A stretch of DNA of 64,000 nt. Source: UBA6912 sp041611095. GTDB lineage: Bacteria; Actinomycetota; Acidimicrobiia; Spongiisociales; UBA5794. Position 1 is the stretch's first letter; the number at the start of each line of letters is the position of its first letter. Made by a program: the position numbers and the translations under genes. The DNA lies in assembly GCA_041611095.1 (NCBI GenBank), contig JBFINP010000006.1, forward strand, positions 23,272 through 87,271, in the 5' to 3' direction. The notes under the pieces are model-generated. The model worked only from the letters and a program-made list of their open reading frames with translations. It was not told the DNA's origin and ran no database searches. Shown here piece after piece: positions 49,450 through 57,311 of the stretch.

Positions 49450-50446
49450 TCCGGTACTCGCCGTCGAGGCAGGCCGGACGGCGTTGACTCGATTCGACGT
49501 CCCGGGCTGGCTGTGGTGGGCGTTCCTCATCGGTATCGCCGGTCTGCTCTTGCTCGATCTCATGGTCTTCCATCGCGAGTCCCACGAGATCGAGCTGCGC
49601 GAGGCATCGATCACGTCGGCGTTCTGGATCGCACTCGGTGTCGCGTTCACCGCGGTGGTGTGGGCGGCGCTCGGCGGCACTGCAGCAGGGCAATACATCA
49701 CGGGCTACGTGATCGAGAAGTCGTTGTCGGTCGACAACGTCTTCGTATGGGCGGTGATCTTCGGGTACTTCTCCGTGCCAAACCGTTATCAGCACCGCGT
49801 GCTGTTCTGGGGCATCTTCGGTGCGCTCGTCCTGCGGGCGGTGTTCATCTTCGCCGGCGTGACCCTCCTCGAGCGTCTCGAGTGGCTGCTGTTCGTATTC
49901 GGCGGTCTGCTGCTCTTCACAGCGGTTCGCGTCTTCACTCACGAGCCGGGCGACATTCATCCCGAGCGCAACCCCGTGCTTCGCCTCGTCCGGCGCTTCG
50001 TGCCGATCAGCGCCTCGTACGATGGTCAGAAGTTGTTCACCCGCCAGAACGGGCGGCGGCTGGCGACCCCGCTGTTCGTCGTGCTGGTGCTCATCGAGGC
50101 GACCGACGTGGTGTTCGCGGTGGATTCGGTCCCGGCGATCCTGGCGGTGAGTCGAGACCCCTTCGTCGTGTTCAGCTCGAACGCAATGGCGATCCTCGGT
50201 TTGCGGGCGCTCTACTTCCTGCTGGCGGGAGCACGGGATCGGCTGGTCTACTTGAACCGCGGTCTCGGGGTGATCCTCTTCTACGTCGGAGTGAAGATGA
50301 TCGCTTCGCACTGGTACCACATCGACGCCTTCGTGTCGCTGGGCATCATCGCCGTAGTGCTGACCGTCACGGTGGTGATGTCGCTCAGGGCCAGCCGAGA
50401 GCGAGGCGAAGTCGGCGCACGTGCCGGTCAGGAATCCGACTCATGA
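49436..50446 (+). CDS. TerC-family integral membrane protein
   Basis: 336 aa starting at TTG 49436, with GGAGG 6 nt upstream inside dapB. Eight or nine hydrophobic helices. Diagnostic motifs: DLMVFHRESHEIELREA, YVIEKSLSVDNVFVWAVIFGYF (SLSVDN) and VFAVDSVPAILAVSRDPFVVFSSNAMAILGLRALYF. TerC-family proteins export manganese (Alx/MeeF type) or support tellurite resistance, and help load manganese on secreted proteins. Translation is probably coupled to dapB and to the next gene (ATGA). Confidence 0.92.
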   Translation: MGWVDPVLAVEAGRTALTRFDVPGWLWWAFLIGIAGLLLLDLMVFHRESHEIELREASITSAFWIALGVAFTAVVWAALGGTAAGQYITGYVIEKSLSVDNVFVWAVIFGYFSVPNRYQHRVLFWGIFGALVLRAVFIFAGVTLLERLEWLLFVFGGLLLFTAVRVFTHEPGDIHPERNPVLRLVRRFVPISASYDGQKLFTRQNGRRLATPLFVVLVLIEATDVVFAVDSVPAILAVSRDPFVVFSSNAMAILGLRALYFLLAGARDRLVYLNRGLGVILFYVGVKMIASHWYHIDAFVSLGIIAVVLTVTVVMSLRASRERGEVGARAGQESDS

Positions 50447-50874
50447 TCGAGCGTATCGTGGTCGGGGCCGAGGGATCGCCGGGTGGGCGGAGGGCGATCG
50501 AGTGGGCTGCGGAGCTGGCCCGCGGTCACGGTGCCCGCTTGATCATCGTGCACGCCTTTCAGCCCCTCGACCATCTCCCGGAGCTGACGCCGGGCGCCGA
50601 CTTCGCGACACTCGAGGAGCGCGCCCTGGTGGACATCAGGGAGGACTGGTGTAGACCCTGCGCCGACGCGGAAGTCCCTTTCGAAGCCATCGTGCGCGAG
50701 GGCGAGCCCGCCAGGGTCCTCCTCGACGTCGCCGAAGCCGAGGCCGCCGACGTCATCGTCGTCGGATCGCGCCGGCTGGGGTCGGTCAAGCGGCTCGTCC
50801 TCGGCAGCACCTCGTCGAAGGTCGTCCACGAGAGCACCCGCCCTGTGCTGGTGGTCCCTGCACCTACGGCCTAA
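50443..50874 (+). CDS. Universal stress protein A-family protein
   Basis: 143 aa from ATG 50443, overlapping the TerC stop. The ATP-binding signature is complete: IVVGSRRLGSVKRLVLGSTSSKVVHES (G-x2-G-x9-G-S/T pattern). N-terminal IVVGAEGSPGGRRAIEWAAELA. A short stand-alone USP of normal length. Its link to TerC suggests a stress or metal context. Overlaps the convergent GNAT by 4 bp. Confidence 0.92.
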   Translation: MIERIVVGAEGSPGGRRAIEWAAELARGHGARLIIVHAFQPLDHLPELTPGADFATLEERALVDIREDWCRPCADAEVPFEAIVREGEPARVLLDVAEAEAADVIVVGSRRLGSVKRLVLGSTSSKVVHESTRPVLVVPAPTA

Positions 50875-51296
50875 TCCTGCCCTGACTCACCGAGATCTAT
50901 CAGTCCGGCTGCGGTCGGCGTGAATCCGCACCGATCGATGTAGAAGGTCGCCAGGTCGTCGTCGAAGTCCACGTGGAGCCACTCGCACCCCGCGGCGCGG
51001 GCTCCCTCCGTGGCGACCGCGACGAGGCGGGAGCCGATGCCGCGACGACGCACGGATCCGGCGACTATTACGTCCTGGAGCCAGGCGTGGACCAGACCGT
51101 CCCAAGCGATGTTCACGAACCCGATCAACGAGCCGTCCGAGCGGGCGGTGACCCAGCCCAGGCTGTGCTGCTCGACGAGGTGGCGCCAATCCCACTCGTC
51201 GGCGTCGTAGATCCGGTGATCGAAGGCCTCGGCGTGGAGGCGATTGAGCTCGGGCGACGAGAACTCGCCTCGCCACTCGTAGACCGGGGAGTCCAC
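50871..51296 (-). CDS. GNAT-family N-acetyltransferase
   Basis: 141 aa (MDSPVYEWRGEFSSPELNRLH, GTG start at 51296). The acetyl-CoA loop SVRRRGIGSRLVAVATEGARAAG is near residues 81-104. The C-terminal HVDFDDDLATFYIDRCGFTPTAAG is typical. Substrate unknown. Lies 2 bp downstream of the thioredoxin-TPR stop on the same strand, so probably in one transcript. Confidence 0.82.
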   Translation of the reverse strand: MDSPVYEWRGEFSSPELNRLHAEAFDHRIYDADEWDWRHLVEQHSLGWVTARSDGSLIGFVNIAWDGLVHAWLQDVIVAGSVRRRGIGSRLVAVATEGARAAGCEWLHVDFDDDLATFYIDRCGFTPTAAGLIDLGESGQD

Positions 51297-51298
51297 CC

Positions 51299-52153
51299 TC
51301 AGAACAATGCGTTGCTCAGCTGGCGCCGGTACGCCTGCGTCAAAGGGTGCTCATTACCCAACACCTCGAAGATGTCGAGCATCGCATCGCGAGCCTCCTC
51401 CCAATGCCCGCCTTTCGTGCGCACGACGGCGAGCATGTTATCGAGCGCCGGCTCGAACTCCGAACCCGATGCGAGTGCCCGAGCCAGGGCGAGACGGGCG
51501 GCTCCGTCCTCTGGATCGGCAGCGACGGCTGATTCCATCGGCCCGAGATCGTCGGTGCGGGCGCCGGTCAGCCGTGCGGCGGCCTGGAGGCGCTCCACCT
51601 CGGCGTTGGGGGCGAGCTTGCCGAGCACGATGAGGGCCTCCTCCGAGTCGCCGCGGGCGATGAGGAGGCTCGCCAGGGCGGCTCCGGCATCGGGATGGTC
51701 CGGTTGCCTGTCGAGCACCATGCGGAAGATCTGTTCGGCCTGGACCAGATCGCCGGCCAGCGCGGCGTCCCGCCCCTGATCCACCATCTCGTCCAACTCC
51801 GAGGGAAGGATCTCCGTGAGCCACGCACGGAGCTGAGGCTCGGGAAGCGCACCTGTGAATCGGCCGGCCACGGCGCCGTCCCGGAAGCCAACCACGGTGG
51901 GAATGCCCTGGACGCCGAACTGCTGCGACAGCTGGGGGTTGGCGTCGACGTCCACCTTCACGAGTTCGAACGCGCCACTTGCTTCGATCGTGAGCTTCTC
52001 CAGCAGCGGGCCGAGCACCTTGCAGGGACCACACCATGCAGCCCAGAAGTCGACCACGACCGGCACCTCGTGGCTGCGCTGGAGCACCGCCTGGGGGAAG
52101 TCCTCGGTCGTGATGTCCGAGATGTGTTCGTGTTGTCGAGCCACGAGCGTCAC
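51299..52153 (-). CDS. Thioredoxin-TPR protein, CnoX/YbbN type
   Basis: 284 aa. A thioredoxin domain (residues ~10-115) has the active site WAAWCGPCK (C41, C44) and cis-Pro in QGIPTVVGF. Four helical TPR-like repeats follow (MVDQGRDAALAGDLVQAEQIF, DRQPDHPDAGAALASLL). This is the YbbN/CnoX layout, a redox-linked holdase that hands substrates to GroEL or DnaK. Here the WCGPC motif is intact, suggesting real redox activity, unlike E. coli YbbN. Divergent from dapA. Confidence 0.88.
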   Translation of the reverse strand: MTLVARQHEHISDITTEDFPQAVLQRSHEVPVVVDFWAAWCGPCKVLGPLLEKLTIEASGAFELVKVDVDANPQLSQQFGVQGIPTVVGFRDGAVAGRFTGALPEPQLRAWLTEILPSELDEMVDQGRDAALAGDLVQAEQIFRMVLDRQPDHPDAGAALASLLIARGDSEEALIVLGKLAPNAEVERLQAAARLTGARTDDLGPMESAVAADPEDGAARLALARALASGSEFEPALDNMLAVVRTKGGHWEEARDAMLDIFEVLGNEHPLTQAYRRQLSNALF

Positions 52154-52214
52154 CTACGTCCGGCGTCCTGGCCGGGTAATCGTAGCCGTGATCGCCGCTG
52201 CTACCGTCCGGTCC

Positions 52215-53108
52215 ATGGAGCCCAGAACCGCCCCCTTCGGAGAGTTGCTCACCGCCGCCATAACCCCGTTCACCCCCGAGGGCGCCGTCGACTACGACAC
52301 CTTCTGGCGCCTCCTCCGCCACCTCGCCGACAACGGCTCGGACGGGGTGGTCGTGAGCGGGACGACGGGTGAGTCACCGACACTGACCGCCGACGAGAAG
52401 GTCAGCCTCTTCGCCACGGCGGTCGAGGCCGTCGGTACTCGCATGAAGGTGGTGGCTGGCACCGGGACCTACGCCACCGCCGAGTCGGTCGAGTTGACCA
52501 AACGCGCAGCGGAAGCCGGTTGCTCGGGCGTCATGGCGGTCACGCCGTACTACTCCAAGCCGCCACAGGAAGGGCTCTATCGCCACTTCGTCACGATCGC
52601 CGAGGCAACGGATCTCCCGGTCTTGCTCTACAACATCCCGGGCCGCACCGCCCGGCTCATCGAGGTAGACACGCTCGTGCGACTCGCCGGGCATCCCAAG
52701 ATCGTTGCGGTCAAGGACGCCGTCGACCAGATCGACTTCACCCGGCGCAGCCTCGCGGTACTGCCCGAGGACTTTGCGGTGTACTCCGGGTCGGACTCGA
52801 TGACCTTCGACATCGTCGCCGCCGGCGGAGTCGGTGTGGTCTCGGTGGCGTCCCACCTCGTCGGCCCGCAGATCAAGGAGATGATCACCGCACTGCGCTC
52901 CGGCGACGAGCCCCGTGCCCGCAAGATCGACGCCGCGCTCAATCCGCTGTTCGAGGCGCTGTTCCTCGAGCCGAACCCGATGCCGGTGAAAGCGGCGATG
53001 GACCGATGGTGGGAACCGGTGGGTGACCCGCGGCTTCCGCTGGTGCCGGCATCGGACGCCACCCTGGCTCAGATCGAGGCGGCCCTGGAGGCGGCAGCCG
53101 CGGCATGA
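52215..53108 (+). CDS. dapA: 4-hydroxy-tetrahydrodipicolinate synthase
   Basis: 297 aa from ATG 52215 (MEPRTAPFGELLTAAITPF). Motifs: VVSGTTGESPTLTADEK (GTTGE), VTPYYSKPPQEGLYRHF, the Tyr of the catalytic relay in YNIPGRT, and the Schiff-base Lys in PKIVAVKDAVDQ. It condenses pyruvate with aspartate semialdehyde in the lysine/diaminopimelate route. The last codons overlap the RNase J start by 4 bp. Confidence 0.94.
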   Translation: MEPRTAPFGELLTAAITPFTPEGAVDYDTFWRLLRHLADNGSDGVVVSGTTGESPTLTADEKVSLFATAVEAVGTRMKVVAGTGTYATAESVELTKRAAEAGCSGVMAVTPYYSKPPQEGLYRHFVTIAEATDLPVLLYNIPGRTARLIEVDTLVRLAGHPKIVAVKDAVDQIDFTRRSLAVLPEDFAVYSGSDSMTFDIVAAGGVGVVSVASHLVGPQIKEMITALRSGDEPRARKIDAALNPLFEALFLEPNPMPVKAAMDRWWEPVGDPRLPLVPASDATLAQIEAALEAAAAA

Positions 53109-54733
53109 GCACATCGATCACGTTCCTCGGCGGACTGGGAGAGATCGGCCGGAACTGCGCAGTCCTGGAAACGGGCGGCAAGCTGGCGATGCTCGATTGC
53201 GGGCTCATGTTCCCCGAAGAGGACATGCTCGGCGTCGACCTGGTGCTCCCGGACTTCTCGTCGGTCATCGAGCGCGCGCGGGACGTGGCGTGTGTCGTGC
53301 TCACGCACGGTCACGAGGACCACGTCGGTGCCCTCGCCTACTTCCTGCGCGAGGTCAACGTGCCCGTCTACGGGACGGCGCTCAGCGTGGAGCTCGCCCG
53401 CTCCCGCATCGAGGATCTGGGGATCGATGCGGACCTGCGACCCGTGACGCCGGGAGAGTGGGTCAACGAGGGACCGGTGCGATTCGCCCTGGTGCAGGTG
53501 GCCCACAGCGTCCCCCAGGCTGCCGGCGCCGTGTTCGACACGCCAGACGGAATCATCGTGCACTCGGGCGACTTCAAGCTGGACCCGACGCCCATCGATG
53601 GCGTTGCCACGGATCTGAGCTCCTTCGCCGGTTTCGGGCGGCGCGGCGTCAGGCTGCTGCTCGCCGACAGCACCAACGCCGAACGGCCCGGCTTCACACC
53701 GTCGGAATCGAGCCTCGGCCCAGCGCTCGAGGAGCTCACCGCCCGCGCCGGCGGGCGAGTGATCATCGCCTGCTTCTCCAGCCACGTGCATCGCGTGCAG
53801 CAGGCGATCGATGCCGTCGCTGCGTCGGGGCGGCGCATGGCGTTCCTCGGCAGGTCGATGCTGCGCAACACCGAGGTGGCGGTTCGGCTCGGCCTGCTCT
53901 CGATCCCCGAAGGGCTCGAGGTCGACCTCGGCGATCTGCTGCAGTACCCGGCCGAAGAGACCGCCGTCATCTGCACCGGCAGCCAGGGTGAGCCCTTTGC
54001 TGCGCTCTCCCTGATGGCGCAAGGGGAGCACCGGTCGATCACGCTCCAGGCCGAAGACACCGTGATCATCTCGGCCACGCCGATTCCGGGGAACGAGACC
54101 AAGGTGTCACGCGTCATCAACAACCTCGTCCGGCTGGGCGTGAGGGTGCACCACGGCCGGAACGCCAATGTCCACGTCTCCGGCCATGCGGCGCAGGACG
54201 AGCTGATGACGTTCATCAACGCCATCGCACCGCAGGCGTTCGTTCCCGTCCATGGTGAGTACCGCCATCTCGAGGCCAATGCGAGGTTGGCGCGGGCGGT
54301 CGGGATCTCCGAAGTGGAGATCTGCGAGGACGGGGACCGAGTCGTCCTGGAGGACGGAATCATCCGAGTGGAGCGCGACGCGGTGCCCGCCGGGTACGTC
54401 TATCTCGACGGTCACGGGATCGGAGACGTCGACGACGTGCTCCGTGACCGGCGGCATCTTGCGGACGACGGGGTGCTCATCGTGACGATCGGCGTCGACA
54501 TGACCAAGGGCGACATCGTCGTCGGCCCGGATGTCGACAGCCACGGCCTCACCGACGACACGAAGCCGATCCACGACGAGGTTGCGGCTGCGGTCATCGC
54601 CGCCGTGGCCGAGTTGCAGCACCCGATCGATCCCGATTCGCTGCGCCGTCGTATTCGCAGCCTCGCCGGAAAGACGGTCAAGAAGTCCCTCAACCGCCGC
54701 CCGGTGGTGTTCCCCATCCTCATCGAAGTCTGA
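53105..54733 (+). CDS. rnj: Ribonuclease J
   Basis: 542 aa from ATG 53105 (ATGA overlap with dapA). Beta-CASP MBL ribonuclease: the metal motif is HGHEDHVGA (H68-x-H70-x-D72-H73), with SGDFKLDP, the beta-CASP motif SSHVHRVQQ, TGSQGEPFAAL, and HVSGHAAQDEL with PVHGEYRHL. RNase J combines endonuclease and 5'-3' exonuclease activity in RNA turnover. The dapA-rnj order is common in Actinobacteria and Firmicutes-like genomes. Next on the strand is ftsK, after a 257-bp gap that contains repeat copy B. Confidence 0.95.
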   Translation: MSTSITFLGGLGEIGRNCAVLETGGKLAMLDCGLMFPEEDMLGVDLVLPDFSSVIERARDVACVVLTHGHEDHVGALAYFLREVNVPVYGTALSVELARSRIEDLGIDADLRPVTPGEWVNEGPVRFALVQVAHSVPQAAGAVFDTPDGIIVHSGDFKLDPTPIDGVATDLSSFAGFGRRGVRLLLADSTNAERPGFTPSESSLGPALEELTARAGGRVIIACFSSHVHRVQQAIDAVAASGRRMAFLGRSMLRNTEVAVRLGLLSIPEGLEVDLGDLLQYPAEETAVICTGSQGEPFAALSLMAQGEHRSITLQAEDTVIISATPIPGNETKVSRVINNLVRLGVRVHHGRNANVHVSGHAAQDELMTFINAIAPQAFVPVHGEYRHLEANARLARAVGISEVEICEDGDRVVLEDGIIRVERDAVPAGYVYLDGHGIGDVDDVLRDRRHLADDGVLIVTIGVDMTKGDIVVGPDVDSHGLTDDTKPIHDEVAAAVIAAVAELQHPIDPDSLRRRIRSLAGKTVKKSLNRRPVVFPILIEV

Positions 54734-54800
54734 GCGACCCCGCGGGTAGTCCCTCCTCAGCCCGGCCGGGCACGCCCCTTCGGCCAGCTCCCCGGAGGGG

Positions 54801-54975
54801 AGCCATTCAGACGAAGCGATGCGCAGCGAGCGAGGGGGAGCGTGAGGAAGAGACGCTCCGCGTCCCCCTCACACGCGGTGGGGCGGCTTTGCCGCCGCAC
54901 CGCAGGATGAGCCCCGGCCGGGAGGCCGTAGCCTGTGATTCGCTCGAAACCTGTGTCGAGCGACGTCTTTTTGTT
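54801..54975. repeat. Dispersed structured repeat, copy B, ending in a terminator-like hairpin
   Basis: Parallel to copy A. Hairpin 1: GAGGGGGA (54832-54839) with TCCCCCTC (54863-54870). Hairpin 2: GCGGTG-G-GGCGG-CTTTG-CCGCC-G-CACCGC (54875-54903). Then ATGAGCCCCGGCC-GGGAGGCC and hairpin 3, TCGCTCGA (54940-54947) with TCGAGCGA (54956-54963), followed by TTTTT (54968-54972). It ends about 16 nt before the ftsK start codon. The hairpin plus T-run could act as a terminator or attenuator for ftsK. Confidence 0.7.
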
Positions 54976-54990
54976 AAGGTTCGCCTCCCT

Positions 54991-57246
54991 ATGGCAACAC
55001 GGACCAGATCCCGTGGGGCGAAAGGGCGGAGCAGGGCCAGTAAGCGACAGAGCAAGCAGTCGCCCCGGGGTTTCGTCGCAGCGCTGAGAGCGACGAAGGA
55101 CCGGGTCCGCGACCGCCTCGGGCGTCAGACCGACGACGTCTGGGGCATCGTGCTCATGGTCATCGCCACACTCCTGGCGCTGGCACTGTTCGGGCTCTCT
55201 GGGCCCGTCGGCGACGGAGCGGCTCAGGCGCTGCGCTTCCTCTTCGGCAGCTGGAGTTGGTTCGTGCCCCTCGTCCTCGTCGTCGTCGGATTTGCCATGG
55301 TCGGCACGATGCCCCGCACCGATTACGGGCGGTTGGCCCTCGGCTTGGCGACCGTGTTCGTAGCGTCCCTCGCCCTCTTCCATCTGATGACCGGCACGGT
55401 TTCGCTCTCCGAGAGCATGGATCGGGTGATTGCCCGGGGTGGTGCCGTCGGCTCCCTCGTGGCCTTCCCGCTGCGGCGTCTCATCGGGTTCTGGGGGGCG
55501 TTCCTCGTGCTGTTCGCCCTCCTCGCCATCGGGGTGCTCGTCCTCACCAAGGCGACGATCCGCGACGTCGTCCACAGCGTCGCCGAGGCCTGGCGGTGGG
55601 CTTGGTCCACGCTCCGCGGCTCACGTCGTCCCAAGGCGTTGCGCAGACCGATCGAGGCTCCGCCCGAGGTCGTCGAGCGCACTCCTTCCCCGTCGCCGCG
55701 ACGAGATGGTCCGGTCTCGGTGCAGTCGGAGCCCGAGAAACGGGCGCCCAAGAAGGCCAAGCCGAAGCAACCACCTCCACCCAGCCCGCCGTCGGGTGGC
55801 GACGGCTACCACCTCCCGCCCCTCGATCTCTTGAAGTTGAGCGATTCGAGCGGACACAACCGCCGGCTTCTCGAGCAGGCCGGCGCCGAGCTCGAGGAGA
55901 CGTTGCACCAGCACGGAGTCGACGCACGCCTGGTGCGGATCGTGCCCGGCCCGACCGTGACCCGTTACGAGATCGAACTGGCGCCTGGGGTGAAGGTGTC
56001 GCGCATCACCAGCATGTCGCACGACATCGCCTATGCCATGGCGAGCGCAGATGTGCGCATCCTCGCTCCGATCCCCGGCAAGAGCGCCATCGGCATCGAG
56101 GTGCCGAACCGGCATCGATCGCTGGTCACGCTCGGTGACATCCTCTCGTCGGTGGAGGCCACCACCGATCCGGACCCGATGACGATCGGTCTCGGCACCG
56201 ACATCAGTGGCCGTCCCCGCTTCCTGAAGCTCGACGAGCTTCCTCACGTGCTCATCGCGGGTGCGACGGGCGCCGGCAAGTCGTCGTGCATCAACGCCCT
56301 CGTGACGTCGCTGTTGATGCGCGCCAAGCCCGACGAGGTCCGGTTCATCTTGGTCGACCCGAAACGAGTCGAGCTGGGTCAGTACAACGGCGTCCCCCAT
56401 CTGCTGACCCGCGTGATCACCAACCCGAAGAAGGCCGCCGATGCGCTGCAATGGGCCGTTCATGAGATGGACCGGCGCTACGAGCTGGTTGCCGACGCCG
56501 GGGTGCGTGACATCGTCAGCTACCGGGAGAAGTACGACGCCGGGATGCTCGACGAGGAGGGTTTCGATCGCTTCCCCTACATCGTGGTCATCGTCGACGA
56601 GCTGAACGACCTCATGATGGTGGCGGGTCGCACGGTTGAGGATTCGGTGGTCCGTATCGCCCAGATGGCCCGCGCCGTCGGCATCCACCTGGTGCTCGCC
56701 ACCCAGCGCCCGTCCGTCAACGTCATCACCGGTGTCATCAAGGCCAACGTCCCATCCAGGCTCGCATTCTCGGTCGCCTCCCAGACGGATTCCCGTGTCA
56801 TCCTCGACAGCGCCGGAGCCGAGAAGCTGGTGGGACTGGGGGACATGCTCGTGGTCACCGCTCGTGATCCGAAGCCCGAGCGGATCCAAGGCGCATTCGT
56901 GTCCGAGCCCGAGGTGCGCCAGGTCGTGGATTGGGTCAAGCACCAGAGGCAGGCTCGCTACCGGGACAAGGAGGTCTTCGAGCCGGCCCGCCAGGCCGCC
57001 GTGGTCGAGGAGGAGTTCGAGGGCGAGGACCCGGAGATCGTGACTGCGGCGATGGATCTGGTGGTGCGTTCCCAGCTCGGTTCCACCTCGATGCTGCAGC
57101 GCAAGCTCCGCATCGGGTTCGCCCGAGCAGGTCGGGTCATGGACATCCTCGAGCGCAAGGGAGTGGTCGGCCCCTCCGAAGGCTCCAAGGCGCGGTCGGT
57201 GCTGATGACCGTCGAAGAGCTGGAATCGGCGACCGTCGGCGACTGA
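54991..57246 (+). CDS. ftsK: DNA translocase FtsK/SpoIIIE
   Basis: 751 aa from ATG 54991 (MATRTRSRGAKGRSRASKRQ), with AAGG ~10 nt upstream. A basic N-terminus is followed by four hydrophobic helices in residues 50-190, a Pro/Lys-rich linker (~210-275), and the RecA-like motor: Walker A IAGATGAGKSSCINAL (K430), Walker B IVVIVDELNDLM, and ATQRPSVNVITG. The C-terminal gamma winged helix is STSMLQRKLRIGFARAGRVMDILE. It clears and positions chromosome DNA at the septum. At 751 aa it is on the short side, near SpoIIIE length. Confidence 0.95.
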   Translation: MATRTRSRGAKGRSRASKRQSKQSPRGFVAALRATKDRVRDRLGRQTDDVWGIVLMVIATLLALALFGLSGPVGDGAAQALRFLFGSWSWFVPLVLVVVGFAMVGTMPRTDYGRLALGLATVFVASLALFHLMTGTVSLSESMDRVIARGGAVGSLVAFPLRRLIGFWGAFLVLFALLAIGVLVLTKATIRDVVHSVAEAWRWAWSTLRGSRRPKALRRPIEAPPEVVERTPSPSPRRDGPVSVQSEPEKRAPKKAKPKQPPPPSPPSGGDGYHLPPLDLLKLSDSSGHNRRLLEQAGAELEETLHQHGVDARLVRIVPGPTVTRYEIELAPGVKVSRITSMSHDIAYAMASADVRILAPIPGKSAIGIEVPNRHRSLVTLGDILSSVEATTDPDPMTIGLGTDISGRPRFLKLDELPHVLIAGATGAGKSSCINALVTSLLMRAKPDEVRFILVDPKRVELGQYNGVPHLLTRVITNPKKAADALQWAVHEMDRRYELVADAGVRDIVSYREKYDAGMLDEEGFDRFPYIVVIVDELNDLMMVAGRTVEDSVVRIAQMARAVGIHLVLATQRPSVNVITGVIKANVPSRLAFSVASQTDSRVILDSAGAEKLVGLGDMLVVTARDPKPERIQGAFVSEPEVRQVVDWVKHQRQARYRDKEVFEPARQAAVVEEEFEGEDPEIVTAAMDLVVRSQLGSTSMLQRKLRIGFARAGRVMDILERKGVVGPSEGSKARSVLMTVEELESATVGD

Positions 57247-57311
57247 CGCGAGAAAAGCAGGGTCGATCCACTGCCACGCTCGAGCGGACGATCGGTAGGG
57301 TTCGGAAGCGA

